A stretch of DNA of 64,000 nucleotides. It comes from Phoma sp. XZ068 (lineage: Eukaryota > Ascomycota > Dothideomycetes > Pleosporales > Didymellaceae). Below the pieces are notes generated by a model that was given only the letters and a program-made list of their open reading frames with translations, was not told the origin of the DNA and searched no databases. The stretch spans positions 434,001 to 498,000 of the forward strand of contig RBKR01000005.1 in NCBI GenBank assembly GCA_004835665.1, given 5' to 3'. Positions 34,720-46,900 of this stretch are shown here, one piece after another (positions within the stretch are counted from its first letter, which is position 1; the number at the start of each line of letters is the position of its first letter). Both the position numbers and the translations under genes were made by a program.

Positions 34720-35190
34720 ATGTCCCACACAGCTCGCGACGAGACCAACCCTCTCCTCAATACCAAGACTCAAGCTACGAGCGAGGCTTCAGACAAACCA
34801 ATTTCAGCAAGCACGCTCTTCGCTATCAAAGCACTATCGTACGCGCGCATTGCCACGGGAGCTGCGTGCCTCATAGCACCACAGTTTACATGCGCGCTCT
34901 TCAAGTACCCTGTCCCTGTGGGCTCCGCCTTGCTCGTACGCATGGTCGGCGCACGCGATGGAGTGCTGGGTGAGCTACTGCTCACGGCTGAAGACAAGAA
35001 GGCACATGACGGAGGAAGAAGGGAGATGAAAAGGGCGCTTTGGACAGGAATCGGTGCGGATGCTATTGACATGGGAGCGTTGGCATTTGCTGTTGCAAAG
35101 GGTCATGTTGGGAAGGCGACGGGTGGATTGTTTGGAGCTGGGGCTGTGGTGTTCATTGGGCTTGGAGCTTGGGGATTGAGGGGCCTATAA
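34720..35190 (+). CDS. Small integral membrane protein, DUF4267-like (unknown function)
   Basis: Single exon, 156 residues. After a polar N-terminus of about 27 residues there are four hydrophobic segments, around ALSYARIATGAACLIAP, GSALLVRMVGARDGVLGELL, IGADAIDMGALAFAVAKG and GLFGAGAVVFIGLGAWGL. The pattern Arg-x2-Gly-x-Arg-Asp in the second and Asp-x3-Asp in the third resembles small fungal and bacterial DUF4267-type membrane proteins. No function is established for them. Localisation cannot be fixed from sequence. The gene has its own TATA box and is divergent from the bZIP gene. Confidence 0.75.
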   Translation: MSHTARDETNPLLNTKTQATSEASDKPISASTLFAIKALSYARIATGAACLIAPQFTCALFKYPVPVGSALLVRMVGARDGVLGELLLTAEDKKAHDGGRREMKRALWTGIGADAIDMGALAFAVAKGHVGKATGGLFGAGAVVFIGLGAWGLRGL

Positions 35191-35291
35191 ATTGTGTGCA
35201 GTATTAATGGGATGAAGGGTATTGTAGTATCAATCTATTAGACATTCAAGACGAAAGGCGGAAAGTGCACTCGTGACAGCGCGGTGTTGAC

Positions 35292-35297
35292 ACGCGT
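35292..35297. promoter_or_regulatory. ACGCGT box upstream of SNF2 gene
   Basis: A single MCB-like hexamer 70-160 bases before the two candidate starts of the SNF2 gene, in a CpG-rich stretch. It is compatible with G1/S control of a DNA-repair ATPase, but one hexamer alone is weak evidence. Confidence 0.3.
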
Positions 35298-35455
35298 CGC
35301 GCACGTGCGGCGGGGCGGGCCTGTTCTGGCGCCCTAGCAACGAGCCAAAACGGCAAGGCTGCCTAATGGAACACAAACATGACGAAAGCGCCTCCCACTT
35401 CGACAACCCAACCCGAAGGCCTCGAGGCTCTTGCAGCTCCCTACTAACACTGCCG

Positions 35456-38400
35456 ATGAACAGCAGCTCACAGAAGTATCGTGCGCCATTTGCGCCTTTG
35501 AATACGCTCTCGTCACCGCAGAAGCCGGCCTTCGCCCCGCTTGACACGCCCGAGTCTTCCTTCTACAGCGACTCCAGCTCGCTCTTCGACCCACCAACCA
35601 GCCCGTACGCCCCTCCGCCCAGCACACAGTCCAAGATGGTGCGAGAACGAGAGCCCTCGGCACTACCGCCGCGCCCTGAGCAGCAGAAGCCCGCACCCGC
35701 TTCGAGCGTGCAAGAGCGCATCGCTGCGCCGCAGTTTGGGCAAGCCAGCCCGCTACGCAACCCGCTCAAGCAAGACAAGCCTAAGCACTCGCATTTGTTC
35801 AACGTCCCACGGCCTGGGCAGCCGCGGCCCGAACACCACCAAGCACCCGCCCGTGTCCCCAACCCGCAGACGCTGCCCTCCTACAAGCAGCCCCAATTTG
35901 TCGCACCACAGCCAAAGCCTGCTGCCAAGACGGACGCTTTTGGCCGCCCGCTCGACGACGACTTCTTCGAGATTCCCGCTAGTAGCTTCCAGCCTCGACA
36001 GTCGCAGAGCGTGGCCGTGCCTCGGCCGTACAACCCGCCCGCCCAGACCGTACAACCGCCGCCGCGATCGCTATACTCGTCGATAGGCCACAATACTGGC
36101 TTCCAACCACTCAACAAGGGCACACACAACCCCCTGCAGGAGGCACGGAAAACCGTCATCCTCGACGATGAAGACGATTTTGATCCTGACGCAGCCGTAT
36201 TCGCGGACCGCGGCCGATTCGGTGTGCCTGATCTCGAAGCCTACGTTGACCAGGGGCAAGCAAGTGAAAATATCAAGGCCCTCCTTGAGGGTGCACTAGA
36301 CGAAGACGACGAGAAGATCCCACGCACACGAGGGCGGAAAAAGAGGAAGCAGCAGGCCAAGGATGCTGCAAGCTCGCTGGCCGACCGGCTTAAGGCGCTG
36401 GAGGTCCAGGACGAGGAGGCCAAGCCCGAGGTTGAGGAAGAAGACGCAGACGATGAAGAGGACGACGGCTTCGTGGATGGTCTCAAAGTCAACCTTTTAC
36501 CCCATCAAGTCGATGGTGTTGCGTGGATGATCGAGAAAGAGACAGGAGCACACAACAAGCGAGGAAAGCTGCCCAAGGGTGGTATTCTGGCCGACGACAT
36601 GGGTTTGGGCAAGACTGTGCAGTCCATGGCGCTCATTTTGTCCAACCCACGACCGGAGAAGGGTGTCGAACCCGAGAACAAGAAGAACAAGATTTTGGAT
36701 ATCGTAGGCAAAGGCACACTTGTTGTTGCTCCTTTGGCACTCATCAAGCAATGGGAGTCCGAAATCAACACCAAAGTTGCAAAGACCCATGCCTTGAAGG
36801 TTTTGGTGCACCACGGCCCCAACCGCACCAAGTCGGCCGACAAGCTCAAGCAGTACGATGTTGTCATTACCACTTACCAAGTCCTTGCATCCGAGCATGC
36901 ACAGTGCGGAGATGGTCCTGATGGCCTCAAGAAGGGTTGTTTTGCAGTGCACTGGTACCGTATGATGCTCGATGAGGCACACACCATCAAGAACCGCAAT
37001 GCAAAGATGACCAAGGCCTGCTACGAAGTGCGCTCACACTACCGCTGGTGTCTGACTGGTACACCGATGCAAAACAACCTCGACGAACTACAGAGTCTGA
37101 TCAAGTTCCTCCGCATCCAGCCCTACTGCGAGATGTCCAACTGGAAAGACTCCATCACCGGCCCCATGAAGAATGGACGCGGCAACCTTGCCATGCGACG
37201 ACTACAAATCTTCCTCAAAGCTTTCATGAAGCGCCGAACCAAGGATGTACTCAAGAAGGACGGAGCGCTGACGTTCGGAGGCAAAGCCAAGGACGGCGCC
37301 GAGAAGCCAGCCTTCCAGATTGTTGCGCGAAACGTCGAGACCATCATAGGAGAGTTCACGACCAAAGAGCGCGCTTTCTACGACCGCCTGTCTACTCGTG
37401 CCCAAGATCGTCTTGCGGAGCTCATGGGTGGCGAGAAGCAAGATTACATTGGAGCGTTGGTGTTGCTGCTTCGTCTACGACAAGCCTGCAATCACCCCAA
37501 CCTCACCAAGAGCAACGTCAAGGATGACAAGGACGCCCTGACTACCGGGTCGAGGCAGACAACGCAGTCGGAGTTCCAAACCCCACGCAAGGCCTCTAAG
37601 GGTGACGATGCTGACGACCTCGCCGATCTGCTGGGCGGCTTGAGTGTTGCGACCAAGCGTTGTGATCTGTGTCAGCGCACACTGAACCGCGACAACGCCA
37701 CGGCTGGTTCCATCCGCTGCAACGACTGTGAGGAAGACCTCAATGCTTCGTCGAAGAAGTCGAAGAAGCACAAGAAAAAGCACCGCAAGGACAAGCACAG
37801 GTCTGACAAGGGGAAGAAGCCCTCGAAGCCGGTAGTCATCGATGATGACGAGGAAGACGAAGATGATATCGTAAGACCCACGAAGTCGTCTCGACAGCGC
37901 CGCGTCGTGGTAGACAGCGATGATGAGGAAGAAGAGGGCGAGTGGCTAGTGCCCGAAGACCAGCAAAATGCTGAAGATCTTGGCAAGGCTGGTGGCACAG
38001 ATGACGAAGATGCTGAGGGTGGTGGCGATACATTGGCTTCCATCGACTCTCAAGCATCTGTGAGTGTTGATGATAGCAGGAGCAACCTTGACTCTTTTAT
38101 TGTGCATGACACTGACAGCGAGGACGAGGCTCCGGTGGTCCGCAAGAAGTTGTTCACGAAAGAGAAGCCACGCACCGTCAATCTCGCGTCCGATGATGAA
38201 GATGACTCGGCAACAGAAGCAGAGTCGGCATCCGAGTCTGGCTCGGAAGACGAAGACGAAGTCTCTGGTTCCGAGACCGAAGCATCCGACTCCGACTATA
38301 ACACTTCTGACCTCGTACCATCAACCAAGATTCGCCAACTCCTCCAAATTCTCGAGAAGGAGACTCCCGACCACAAAGTCATCGTGTTCTCGCAGTTCAC

Positions 38401-39093
38401 TTCCATGCTCGACCTCATCGAGCCCTTCCTCAAACGTGCAGAGTTCAACTTTACACGCTACGATGGTAGCATGCGCAACGACCTGCGTGAAGCTAGCTTG
38501 CACAGGCTGCGTGAAGATAAGCGAACCAGAGTGCTACTGTGTAGTCTGAAGTGTGGAAGCTTGGGTTTGAATCTCACGGCCGCGAGTAGGGTGGTCATCA
38601 TGGAGCCCTTCTGGAATCCTGTAAGTCTATAATGTCCCTCCTCACTCCTCAACCATCAAAGTCATTACAGAAAGTGCATACTAACACCCCCCAGTTCGTC
38701 GAAGAACAAGCAATTGACCGCGTCCACCGCCTCAACCAAACCGTCGACGTAACCGTCTACCGCCTTTCCATCCACAACAGCGTCGAAGAGCGCATCCTCG
38801 AGCTGCAAGAAGCCAAGCGCAAACTCGCCCAGGCCGCCATCGAGGGCGGCAAAGCAATCGGCAAGCTCAGCATGAAGGATATCCTGAATTTGTTCAAGCG
38901 CGAGGCAGAGTACGACCACACGCATATGGATGCCGGCCCGGAGCAGGACATCTTCGCTAAGAGGAGGGTGCTTGAAGCCGGTGCCGAGATTGGGAGTAGG
39001 GGCGAGACGACGGCACCAAGGCCGAGTAGGAAGGCGGGGAGCTTGGGGTTTAGGAAGGAGAGGAAGGAGGATAGCGTGTATGGTCGGCGGTGA
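35456..39093 (+). CDS. SNF2-family DNA-dependent ATPase, Rad5/16-Uls1-like, with zinc motif
   Basis: Exons 35456..38620 and 38695..39093; about 1,187 residues. An in-frame ATG at 35366 would add 30 residues. Residues 1-330 are Pro/Ser/Gln-rich and disordered. The ATPase core has motif I ADDMGLGKT (about 385), the DEAH box (about 505) and LTGTPMQNNLDELQSL. Between the two RecA lobes lies a Cys4 motif (CDLCQ and CNDCE, about 736-760), a Lys-rich run and a long acidic, Ser-rich insert. Lobe 2 starts near residue 955 (IVFSQFTSMLDLIEPF) and ends with AIDRVHRLNQ, which the intron interrupts just upstream. The split lobes with an insert resemble the Rad5/Rad16/Uls1 group. A nuclear role in DNA repair or SUMO/ubiquitin-linked remodelling is inferred. 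It lacks a full RING finger that I can see. Confidence 0.88.
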
Positions 39094-39473
39094 GGTGGGT
39101 GCGCTTCACTCGTAGATATAGAGGGGCTGCATGATTCATGACAGGTGTTTGGGAGGTCTGGTACGGACTTGGGTCTCCATTGCATGCTACGGCGTCACTC
39201 GACTTGACATTTCCATCTTAGAACGAAGACACATCTTTATTCATATTTAACACCCATATTACTTGATGTTTTTGTAGGTCAGAGTGTGAAGTGTGAAATT
39301 ATTATAATTGGGTATATGCCTTTGATGTACTTTTAAACCAAAACGCCTTGCCATGCGCTATGCTACGGTACCCTTTCTATGCAGCTCCCTCCTATCTTGT
39401 CAGAGCCTCCCCTTCAAGGAACCCCAGTTTTTGCCGACCAGCCCTTCCGTCGGTACCTCGTAGGCTTCTTTCT
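39094..39473. other. Convergent intergenic region, SNF2 / histidine kinase
   Basis: 380 bases between two 3' ends, AT-rich from about 39,230 to 39,340 as expected for polyadenylation signals. No gene. Confidence 0.55.
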
Positions 39474-42400
39474 TCAACCCAGCTCCGCATCAGGAAACCA
39501 CTGCTTCACCCACCGATCCAAAACCTTAGGGCCCACAGGCTTAACCAAATACCCATCACTCCCCGCCTTCTGCGCATTCATCCGATCGCTCGGACTATCC
39601 TGCCCGGTAACGATGAAAATGACGCTCCTATTCCACCCATGCTGATTCTCCAGTGCGCGGATCTGACTCGTTGAGTCAATGCCGTCGCATACCGGCATTT
39701 GCAGGTCCATCAACACTAGCTCGAAGGGCCGGAGGGGAGGCGGATGTGCAGTCGAGGATCTGGCATCTGCAGGTACGCGGTGTTGAGCGAATAATTTGAC
39801 GGCTTGTGCGCCGTCGGCGGCGGTGCGGTATGGGATGCCGCGGCGATTGCAGTACATTTCCAGGAGGCGCAGGTTGATTGCGTTGTCGTCGACCAGAAGA
39901 GTCATGGGTTTGTTTGAGTGGAATGCAAGGGTAGGTGGTTGTTGCGCGATATGTAGGACGGAGACGGATTGAATGAGTTCCTGTTGGACGATATGTCCGC
40001 GGATGGGACCATGGCGCGTGAGGTCAGGGGCCGTAGGATCAGGGTCTGTTTTGGCTGGTATTGCTATTAGGGTCGAATCGAGGGCGATTCCGCCTTCGGG
40101 AAGGATTGGTCGAGCTGTTTTCGCTACCACATATTCGGCAAAGATGGCATCGGCTTCTGCTAATACATCCTCAATCGTGCGTGATGTGAATGGCCCTTTC
40201 ACGTAGATTACGTTACTGTCCCGCAGAAATCGCTGTCCGGCGAAGTTGATGACCAAATCGTTCTCGGGAACGAGACAGATGGCGACTTGGTCGTCGCTAA
40301 CCTGCTTCGTAGTCCGATAGAGCTGAGTAAGGTCGCGAGTGTAGTCTAGTGTTAGGAGCGACTCCGCGGGATTCTGGGATTCTGTGTATCCTAATCCGAT
40401 AAGGTGTTCGGCAAAGTTGTTGCCGAGTAGTGAAGTTAGATCGTCCACGGGAACTCTATTGAACACGCGCGGCAGGTGTGTGAACTCTCTTAGGCTCGGC
40501 CAGAGCGAAGAGGCGCATGTGGGATCGTTGAAAGCAGCACGGAAATGTGATCCTTTGCCAACTTCGGATGACACCAGACTGACAGAGCCGTTCATGAGGA
40601 CAGCCAGCTTCCCGGCCAATGTCAAACCAAGTCCGGCATCAGTGGTATGGCTGTCAACCTTCTCATAAGCATCGAAAATTCGTCGTTGGTTTTCCCGTTT
40701 TATTCCACAGCCGTTGTCCTTGACATCGACCACCATAGAACGAAAATCTTCAGCGATGGTGATAGTCACTACCACCACACCGCCAGCTGTGTTCTGGATC
40801 GCATTTTGCAGGAGAGGCTGGATACAGTCAACAAAGAGGCGCAGGTCCAGGGATATAGTATCGCAGCGAGTGGGTACTCGATGGTTTAGTATGAGTGACG
40901 GCCGTAACGTAGCATCATCGGGTAGGAATAGTGTGAGCTCGTTGAGTAATGCCGCCTCGATTTCTTCGATTTTGTGAGCTGCGACAACTCGCTCCGCTTC
41001 CGCAACGGCGGCCCACTGGTTCAGCTTGATAAGACTGTTAACAGTCGAGATTAGCTCCCGCGCAGACGTCCGTATCGTCTTGATGTATGCGTAAGGGTCT
41101 AAAGCGCTCTGTTGCTCGTCGATGGGGGTTCCATACGGGCTCGATTCGGCAGTCGTGCTGAATATGTTGCGGGACTTCAATTCCTCGGTGAGAAGATCAA
41201 CTGACCCTAGTATACCATGTATGGGTGTTCGAAGCTGATGTGTGATCCCACGGAGGAACGTCTCTTTTGCCCTTAGAGCCTCTTTCAGAGCTCGGTCTTG
41301 CCAGAAGCGGCACAACGAAGTCGCACACATCTGTACGAACCAGGCATCGATATCGTCATACACGTACCGGAAGTCTTTCGAGCCTACGACAAGATACGTC
41401 GGTGTCCGTTGGCTTGCGCACTGCGAAATTACAGTCCGTATCGACCTGTGTGCCACCGGTTCTTGGTGATTGAGATGCTTAATCAAGTAGTCGAAATGGT
41501 TGCTGTCTTCCCACAGTCCATGCTCAATGTCAATTGTAGGCACACTCGTCCCGTCCCCAAGGTGAAGAATATCATCTTGCGATTGCATGATTTTGACCAG
41601 ACTCCCCGGATACACCTCGCGAAGCAAATCCTTGACAGCTTCTTCCAGGTTGCGGTCCGCTTCCAGTAGCTTCTGCAGATTTGCAAGACGATCCAGCATT
41701 TGACGTCGTTCCCTTTGACGTCTGACTCGATGGGCTTGGATGATGTCCGCAACAATCGAATCCGCCAGACGTGCCAACGATCTCTGCTGCTCTTTCGAAA
41801 GCGCCTCCTGTGCTGAATTCGATGCAACGCACAACGATCCAAATGCGACGTGCTCGCCAAACTCGGTCTCAAAACGCAAAGGGGCACCAGCGTACGCGCG
41901 AAGACCACCAATCTCGACATGAGGGGACCCTCGGAATCGCCAGTCGTCAGTCATATTGAGCAAGGTGAAGATTGCCTGTATTTGACTTAGTATGGATCGG
42001 TAAAGACAAGGCGAGGACTTACACCAGGTGGCTGATTGACTGTGTGGGCGCAAGTGCTCTCACGGCGAGGTAGCACAGCCAAAGGAAGACCGACAGTCAC
42101 CATACGGGTGTATGTGTTGTGATTGAGAAGACCGGCGATAACGAATTCCCAACCCACTGTTTCCCTCGCTAAGTGGACCTTTTCTTGCAGTCTTGACTGG
42201 AGTTCTTCGTCTTCAAGTGCGCCTCGAGTATAGTAAAAAAGCATTGTCAGACGCAGCCTCTCGTTGCGTGTCAGCACAGGGAACAAGTACTGATCGATCG
42301 CGCATTGCATCGATGGTTCGTCTGGTATTGTTGCTGGAGCCCAAATATCTGTCTTTCCTGGATACACACGCTCCGCAACTTCGACTGACCAGATGTCGAG

Positions 42401-42538
42401 AGCCTTGGTAGCATTGTCGGTATCAAATATGGGTGCTGTATCACTTGGTCGCTCGGCCGGGGCAGCATGCTTCGAACGCAGTACAGCTGCATCAGCCCTG
42501 GGAAAGAAAGATGCACGCTGGTTGTTGGTACGAGCCAT
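39474..42538 (-). CDS. Hybrid sensor histidine kinase (GAF-HisKA-HATPase-REC)
   Basis: Exons 42538..42023 and 41975..39474 with a 47-nt intron; 1,005 residues. An ATG at 42568 would add 10. The N-terminal 260 residues include a GAF-like sensor domain (EIGGLRAYAGAPLRF, VAFGSLCVAS). HisKA carries the phosphorylated His418 in LRGITHQLRTPIHGILGS. The HATPase domain has the N box (LLQNAIQNTAGG), G1 (DNGCGI) and G2 (DAGLGLTLAGKL). The C-terminal receiver has the acidic start VDDNAINLRLL, phospho-acceptor Asp929 in LVLMDLQMPVCDG, and GYLVKP. It is a complete, soluble cytosolic kinase with no membrane helix. It should pass phosphate via an HPt protein to Ssk1- or Skn7-type regulators. The input signal is unknown, and I do not assign a group number. 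Confidence 0.92.
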
Positions 42539-43907
42539 CGAATCAAATGCGTCGCCAAGGAGCAACAATGGCCCCCACCATCCGAAGGAAAAGGATCTGG
42601 ATGAAGACGTTGCGAAATCAAAAGAGACTGGAGAGTCGTGGCTCGTGTTGTGTCACTGCTGCCGCGATCTGTTTCTGGTTTTGGGTGGCAATCGATATGT
42701 ATGGTCTGACCAGTGTGTAGCCACGGACCAGGGCAAGTGAGCAATGGTTCCTGTGTCGCGTGGTAGTCTGGACCGGTCTGGAGGGCATCCCGGAGAGTTC
42801 TGGAGGTGGCGGGTGCTCAAGGTCGATCCCCCACGACAACAAAAATCGCAAGTAGATGCAAGAAAATTGGACAGGGTCTGAAGCACCGTTGAGGTGACGT
42901 TGTGGCTGAGTGTGTTGATGCGAAAAGTTGCTCTTGCGGGGCCACTTGCACCCGCAGTCTCGATGCACACAATCCCCGCTAAGGTCCTCAAGAGGAAACA
43001 CACGTTCCTGAATACGGGCTTTCCCGATACAGAGTTTCCAAACGTCTTGTCCTTGCGTGAATGGGAGGATGGCCGATCCGGCGAGTCCCTGGAGGTGCGC
43101 TGCGACTAATTTGAGAGAATCGTTGTCCCCATCCGGGATCCTACAACATCCCTGCTGTTTTTGAGCCTCGTTTTTCCAATAACCAACCTTTCAAAACGTG
43201 CAAGACACGCTCCTGTTCGACCTGAGCTGAATCCTTTGCCGCGCATCCCGCGAGCGCCGCGAGCAGCCAGCTATGGGCTTTGGGTCTAGCTGGTACCATC
43301 GCAGCGTCTCGTGCCTTGTCAAGCAAACGAGAACAGGCTGGGTTTGTGATTGGCCAGTTTACTGTTGCGTTCACTTTGCAATTGTATTGGTGGAATGGGT
43401 CCGGAGAGGGTAGGCCACTTACAGCTTCAGGGTGCAGGACCGGATTTCGAATTTTGGAGCATGATTTCCATGTTGAAGCCTACGCCATCGAGTCTTGCAG
43501 ATCCTAGGGCGTAATGAAGTCCGTGTTGTTGGTTGAAATGCCCTCTGATCTCTTCACAGGAGGCACTAATAGGACAATGCTCGTCTTAGTTTATAATGCT
43601 CGTACGATTTGTTGGATAGTTTTGTTAGGCTATGCTGTCAGTCGATGGCGCGCAGGCTATGCCGGCCCTTCGCTGACTGGAAGAAGGTCACTGCGCTGTT
43701 GCTTGCCGAAAACAGGACAGATGGCAAGAGGCCTGCTAAAGGCGAAGCAACATCTACGCATCCATTGCCACATCTTGGAAGGCATCATTGTTGACTTGTC
43801 ACAAAGAGTCGAGACACGTCTGAACATTCACACACTCTAATGCATATCATTCATGTACCTGTCCAAGGACCACCTCGCTTCGCTATATGCTACCATCCGT
43901 GGCCACT
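42539..43907. other. Intergenic region, histidine kinase promoter and HUL5 3' flank
   Basis: About 1.4 kb between two minus-strand genes. The open frames are short and show no family likeness. No RNA or repeat seen. Confidence 0.5.
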
Positions 43908-46900
43908 TTAACTCAAATCGAAGCCAGCCCCGCTGAACACGCTGTACAGAAGCTTCTCCTTTAGCACTGCATAGTCCTTATACATCGGCAACTTGAGCAG
44001 ATTGACACACGTACTCGTGCTCGGTAACCTCTCTTGATCGCTTCCACCATCCCTAATACTGAATCTTGGGTTCAGCGTACCGAAGCCCAATAATGGCGCT
44101 CGCGGCGTACTGGTGACGAATTTGAGCACAGCTCGGCGCTCATCGTCACTGATGTCTTGCATAATTTTCCAGAAGAGTTGGATCGTAGGATGTTCGAGCC
44201 CATCGTCGCCTATCACATAGGTACCGCCGTAGATGGTGTTACGCCGCAGGTCTTCGACATCGATCTGTGTGCGGGTGCCTGAGATGAGGGTTTGCAATTC
44301 GGAGTGGTTGAACATGGAGAGCCAGGAAGGCTGGATCATGGTGCTCAGGCCACGGAGGAAGGCGCTAGTCTGCAGGTAGGGTTGATTCTGGAGACGATGT
44401 CGCGCCATGTAGCTGATGTAGACGAGGCGGTTTTGGTTGGTGACTGCGGTGTCAGCGCCACCAGGTTTGAGGTCTCTGGTAATGGCTTTCATCTTCTTGG
44501 GCGAGGTGGTGTAGTCAGTGATAACAGTGTCGGTGACAGTGAAGTTCAGGGAGAAATCTTCGACATCGCCTGGATACGTCTTGAGCTTGTGGAGACCTTG
44601 ATATAGTTCCTCGTCCAGATCACGGAGGTCATTAAGGGTTGGACGATATCCAGATTCGTTTGGTGCGGAGCCAGCACCGCCTGTCAAAGCCCACTTGCGG
44701 AGGAAGAACGGTGCAAAGTTGACATCCACTAAAATTCCCTCGTATAAGCACTTGCCAATAATTCGGCCAAGGAACTCATAGCGATGAAGCAGTTCAGTGA
44801 CCTGTAGTCTAAACTCTGGTGAGTTCTCACGTAACCCAACTTGCTTCAACTGTTCTCTGTGCTCTTCAACAGCAGCAGGATTCGGGTAGAGCAGGTGCTG
44901 GTCGTTCTCCACGAACATATCAACGGTCTCTGTTGGCATGAAGGCGCGATTGGTGACACTGGTTAAAAATTCCTTTGTCACTCCGCCACCGTCGATACCA
45001 GCCTCAGGGGCGTCGAACTGATCGACAAACGTGATCTGTATAGGCTCCTTGAGCCCTTGGCCTAGCGAGTAGAATTGTTCGTACGCATCCTCGAACTCAT
45101 TGTCACGGCGGATCCTTGCAGAGTGCTTATCGCCAGGTCCACCGCCAAACATCATCCTCGCTCGCCAGGCTTCAGGATCGGCAGTGTTTCTACGTTTAGT
45201 CATGTCCAAGTGCACAAACTCGCGGAAGATCTTCACACGGGTCGTAAAGGGGATGAAAAATGGCATGTTCTGCAGGATCTCCAGACGCGGTGCGACAGCT
45301 TGCAAATACCTTCTGCGTGAAGCCTTGCGCTGCTGTCGTTGTAACCTCTCTAACCTGCGTTGCTGTTGAACGCGGCTTGTGCCGATCAATTGTGGTGTAT
45401 CGTCAAAATCATCCTCCTCTTCGTCCATGTCGTCGGCATCTTCGTCTTGGATCTTGTGGCGTGACTCTTCCTCTTCCACCACAGCTGGAATGAAGCCAGT
45501 CATATCGAAGCGTGAGGTCATCAGCCAATGGTCAGCGGGCAAGAAGGTTCGTCGCGAGTCTCTTTCGTACACCATGCGAAGGAGTCCCGTGACCAAGCCT
45601 TTGACATAGTCGAGGCTAAGGCCGGCAACTCCGCCAACAGAAGGCTCTTGCGCTTCTTTGGTTGCCTGAACGTCCACGGCTTGATGATTGTAAAAGTTGA
45701 GGCTGGTGCTCGCGGTGGTGCGCTCTTCAGGCGGGGTGATATCAGCAGCGTTGAAGTACAATGTGAAACCAAGGTTTTTCAAGAATGTCGTCAGGTCTTT
45801 CACTTCGGTCAGGGGGAGTCCGCTATCGCGGCCCTGGCCAGACATGTCCTCGTTCTGCCCCGCAGAGAAGAACTCTTCATCGTCCGTGACTTTCAATACA
45901 AAAGTATACAATTCAAGGAAGACGAGTATAACTCTCCACTCATCAGCGATGATAGCCTCACGGTTAACCTCTTGTTGCGCCGGTTGCCAGAAACCATGAT
46001 GTGTCAAGCCTGACGCACTGGAGTCTGATGTCTTGGTCTTCAAGAGCTCAATTGCGGCGCGCGAATCACGGAAGACGGTCGCAAATACTGATGAGCGCTT
46101 TGAGGCTTCCCAGAAGTACCTTATTGCTGGTGACTTCCGTCCACTGTCTCTCTTGTCTGACGGGCCAATGTATAGCCACATGCGTATCTCATCACCTCTT
46201 TTGGGGAAAAAGCGAAGCAATGCAAGGGCGTAGTTCGCTAGCTGTCTTGCCTCTTCGATCTTTTCGTCCTCTGAAGCTCCGGGAGACTGCGACGACCCAG
46301 CCAAAAGACTGCCAATACCTTCTTGATTGACCAAGGATTGTACTTGCTCTTTCAAAAAACTCGTGACTTTGTCCGCAACTAAGTCATCTTCATCTGTAAG
46401 GTCTATGACAGAATCTTCTCCGCCAAGAATGCGAACTGGAAGAGAGTTCAAGAGTAGAGACACTACTGTAACGAAGTCCTGATGTACAGCGTAAGCTTCG
46501 GGAGAATTGAAGTTGTGTGCATATCGGTGGAAATAGATGAACAACCCAAGCAATCGTAACCGGCTCGTTGAGCTTTTCAGCTGGGATTGCGTTTGTATGC
46601 CTGAGTCCCTGAACGATGTAGCGAGTGCACTGGCGAGTAGTTTGTAGTTGATCGACTCAGCAAGTGAATCTCTGAACTTGATCATCAAAGGCGAAGTCGA
46701 ATCTGAGCTCAGCAGCGGAAGAGTCATGAAGATGTGACTAAAAGCCTCGTATGCATCCAATGTGTACCCAGTCACTGCCTTAAGAGGTGCGAGGATGGTT
46801 TGGAGGAGGACCTGCCAAGATTTCCAATTGAGAATCTCTGCCTGGCTGTCCCGTACACCCCCAACTAGGGCCGTATCTGCCAGAGATGGAGCCAACTTCG

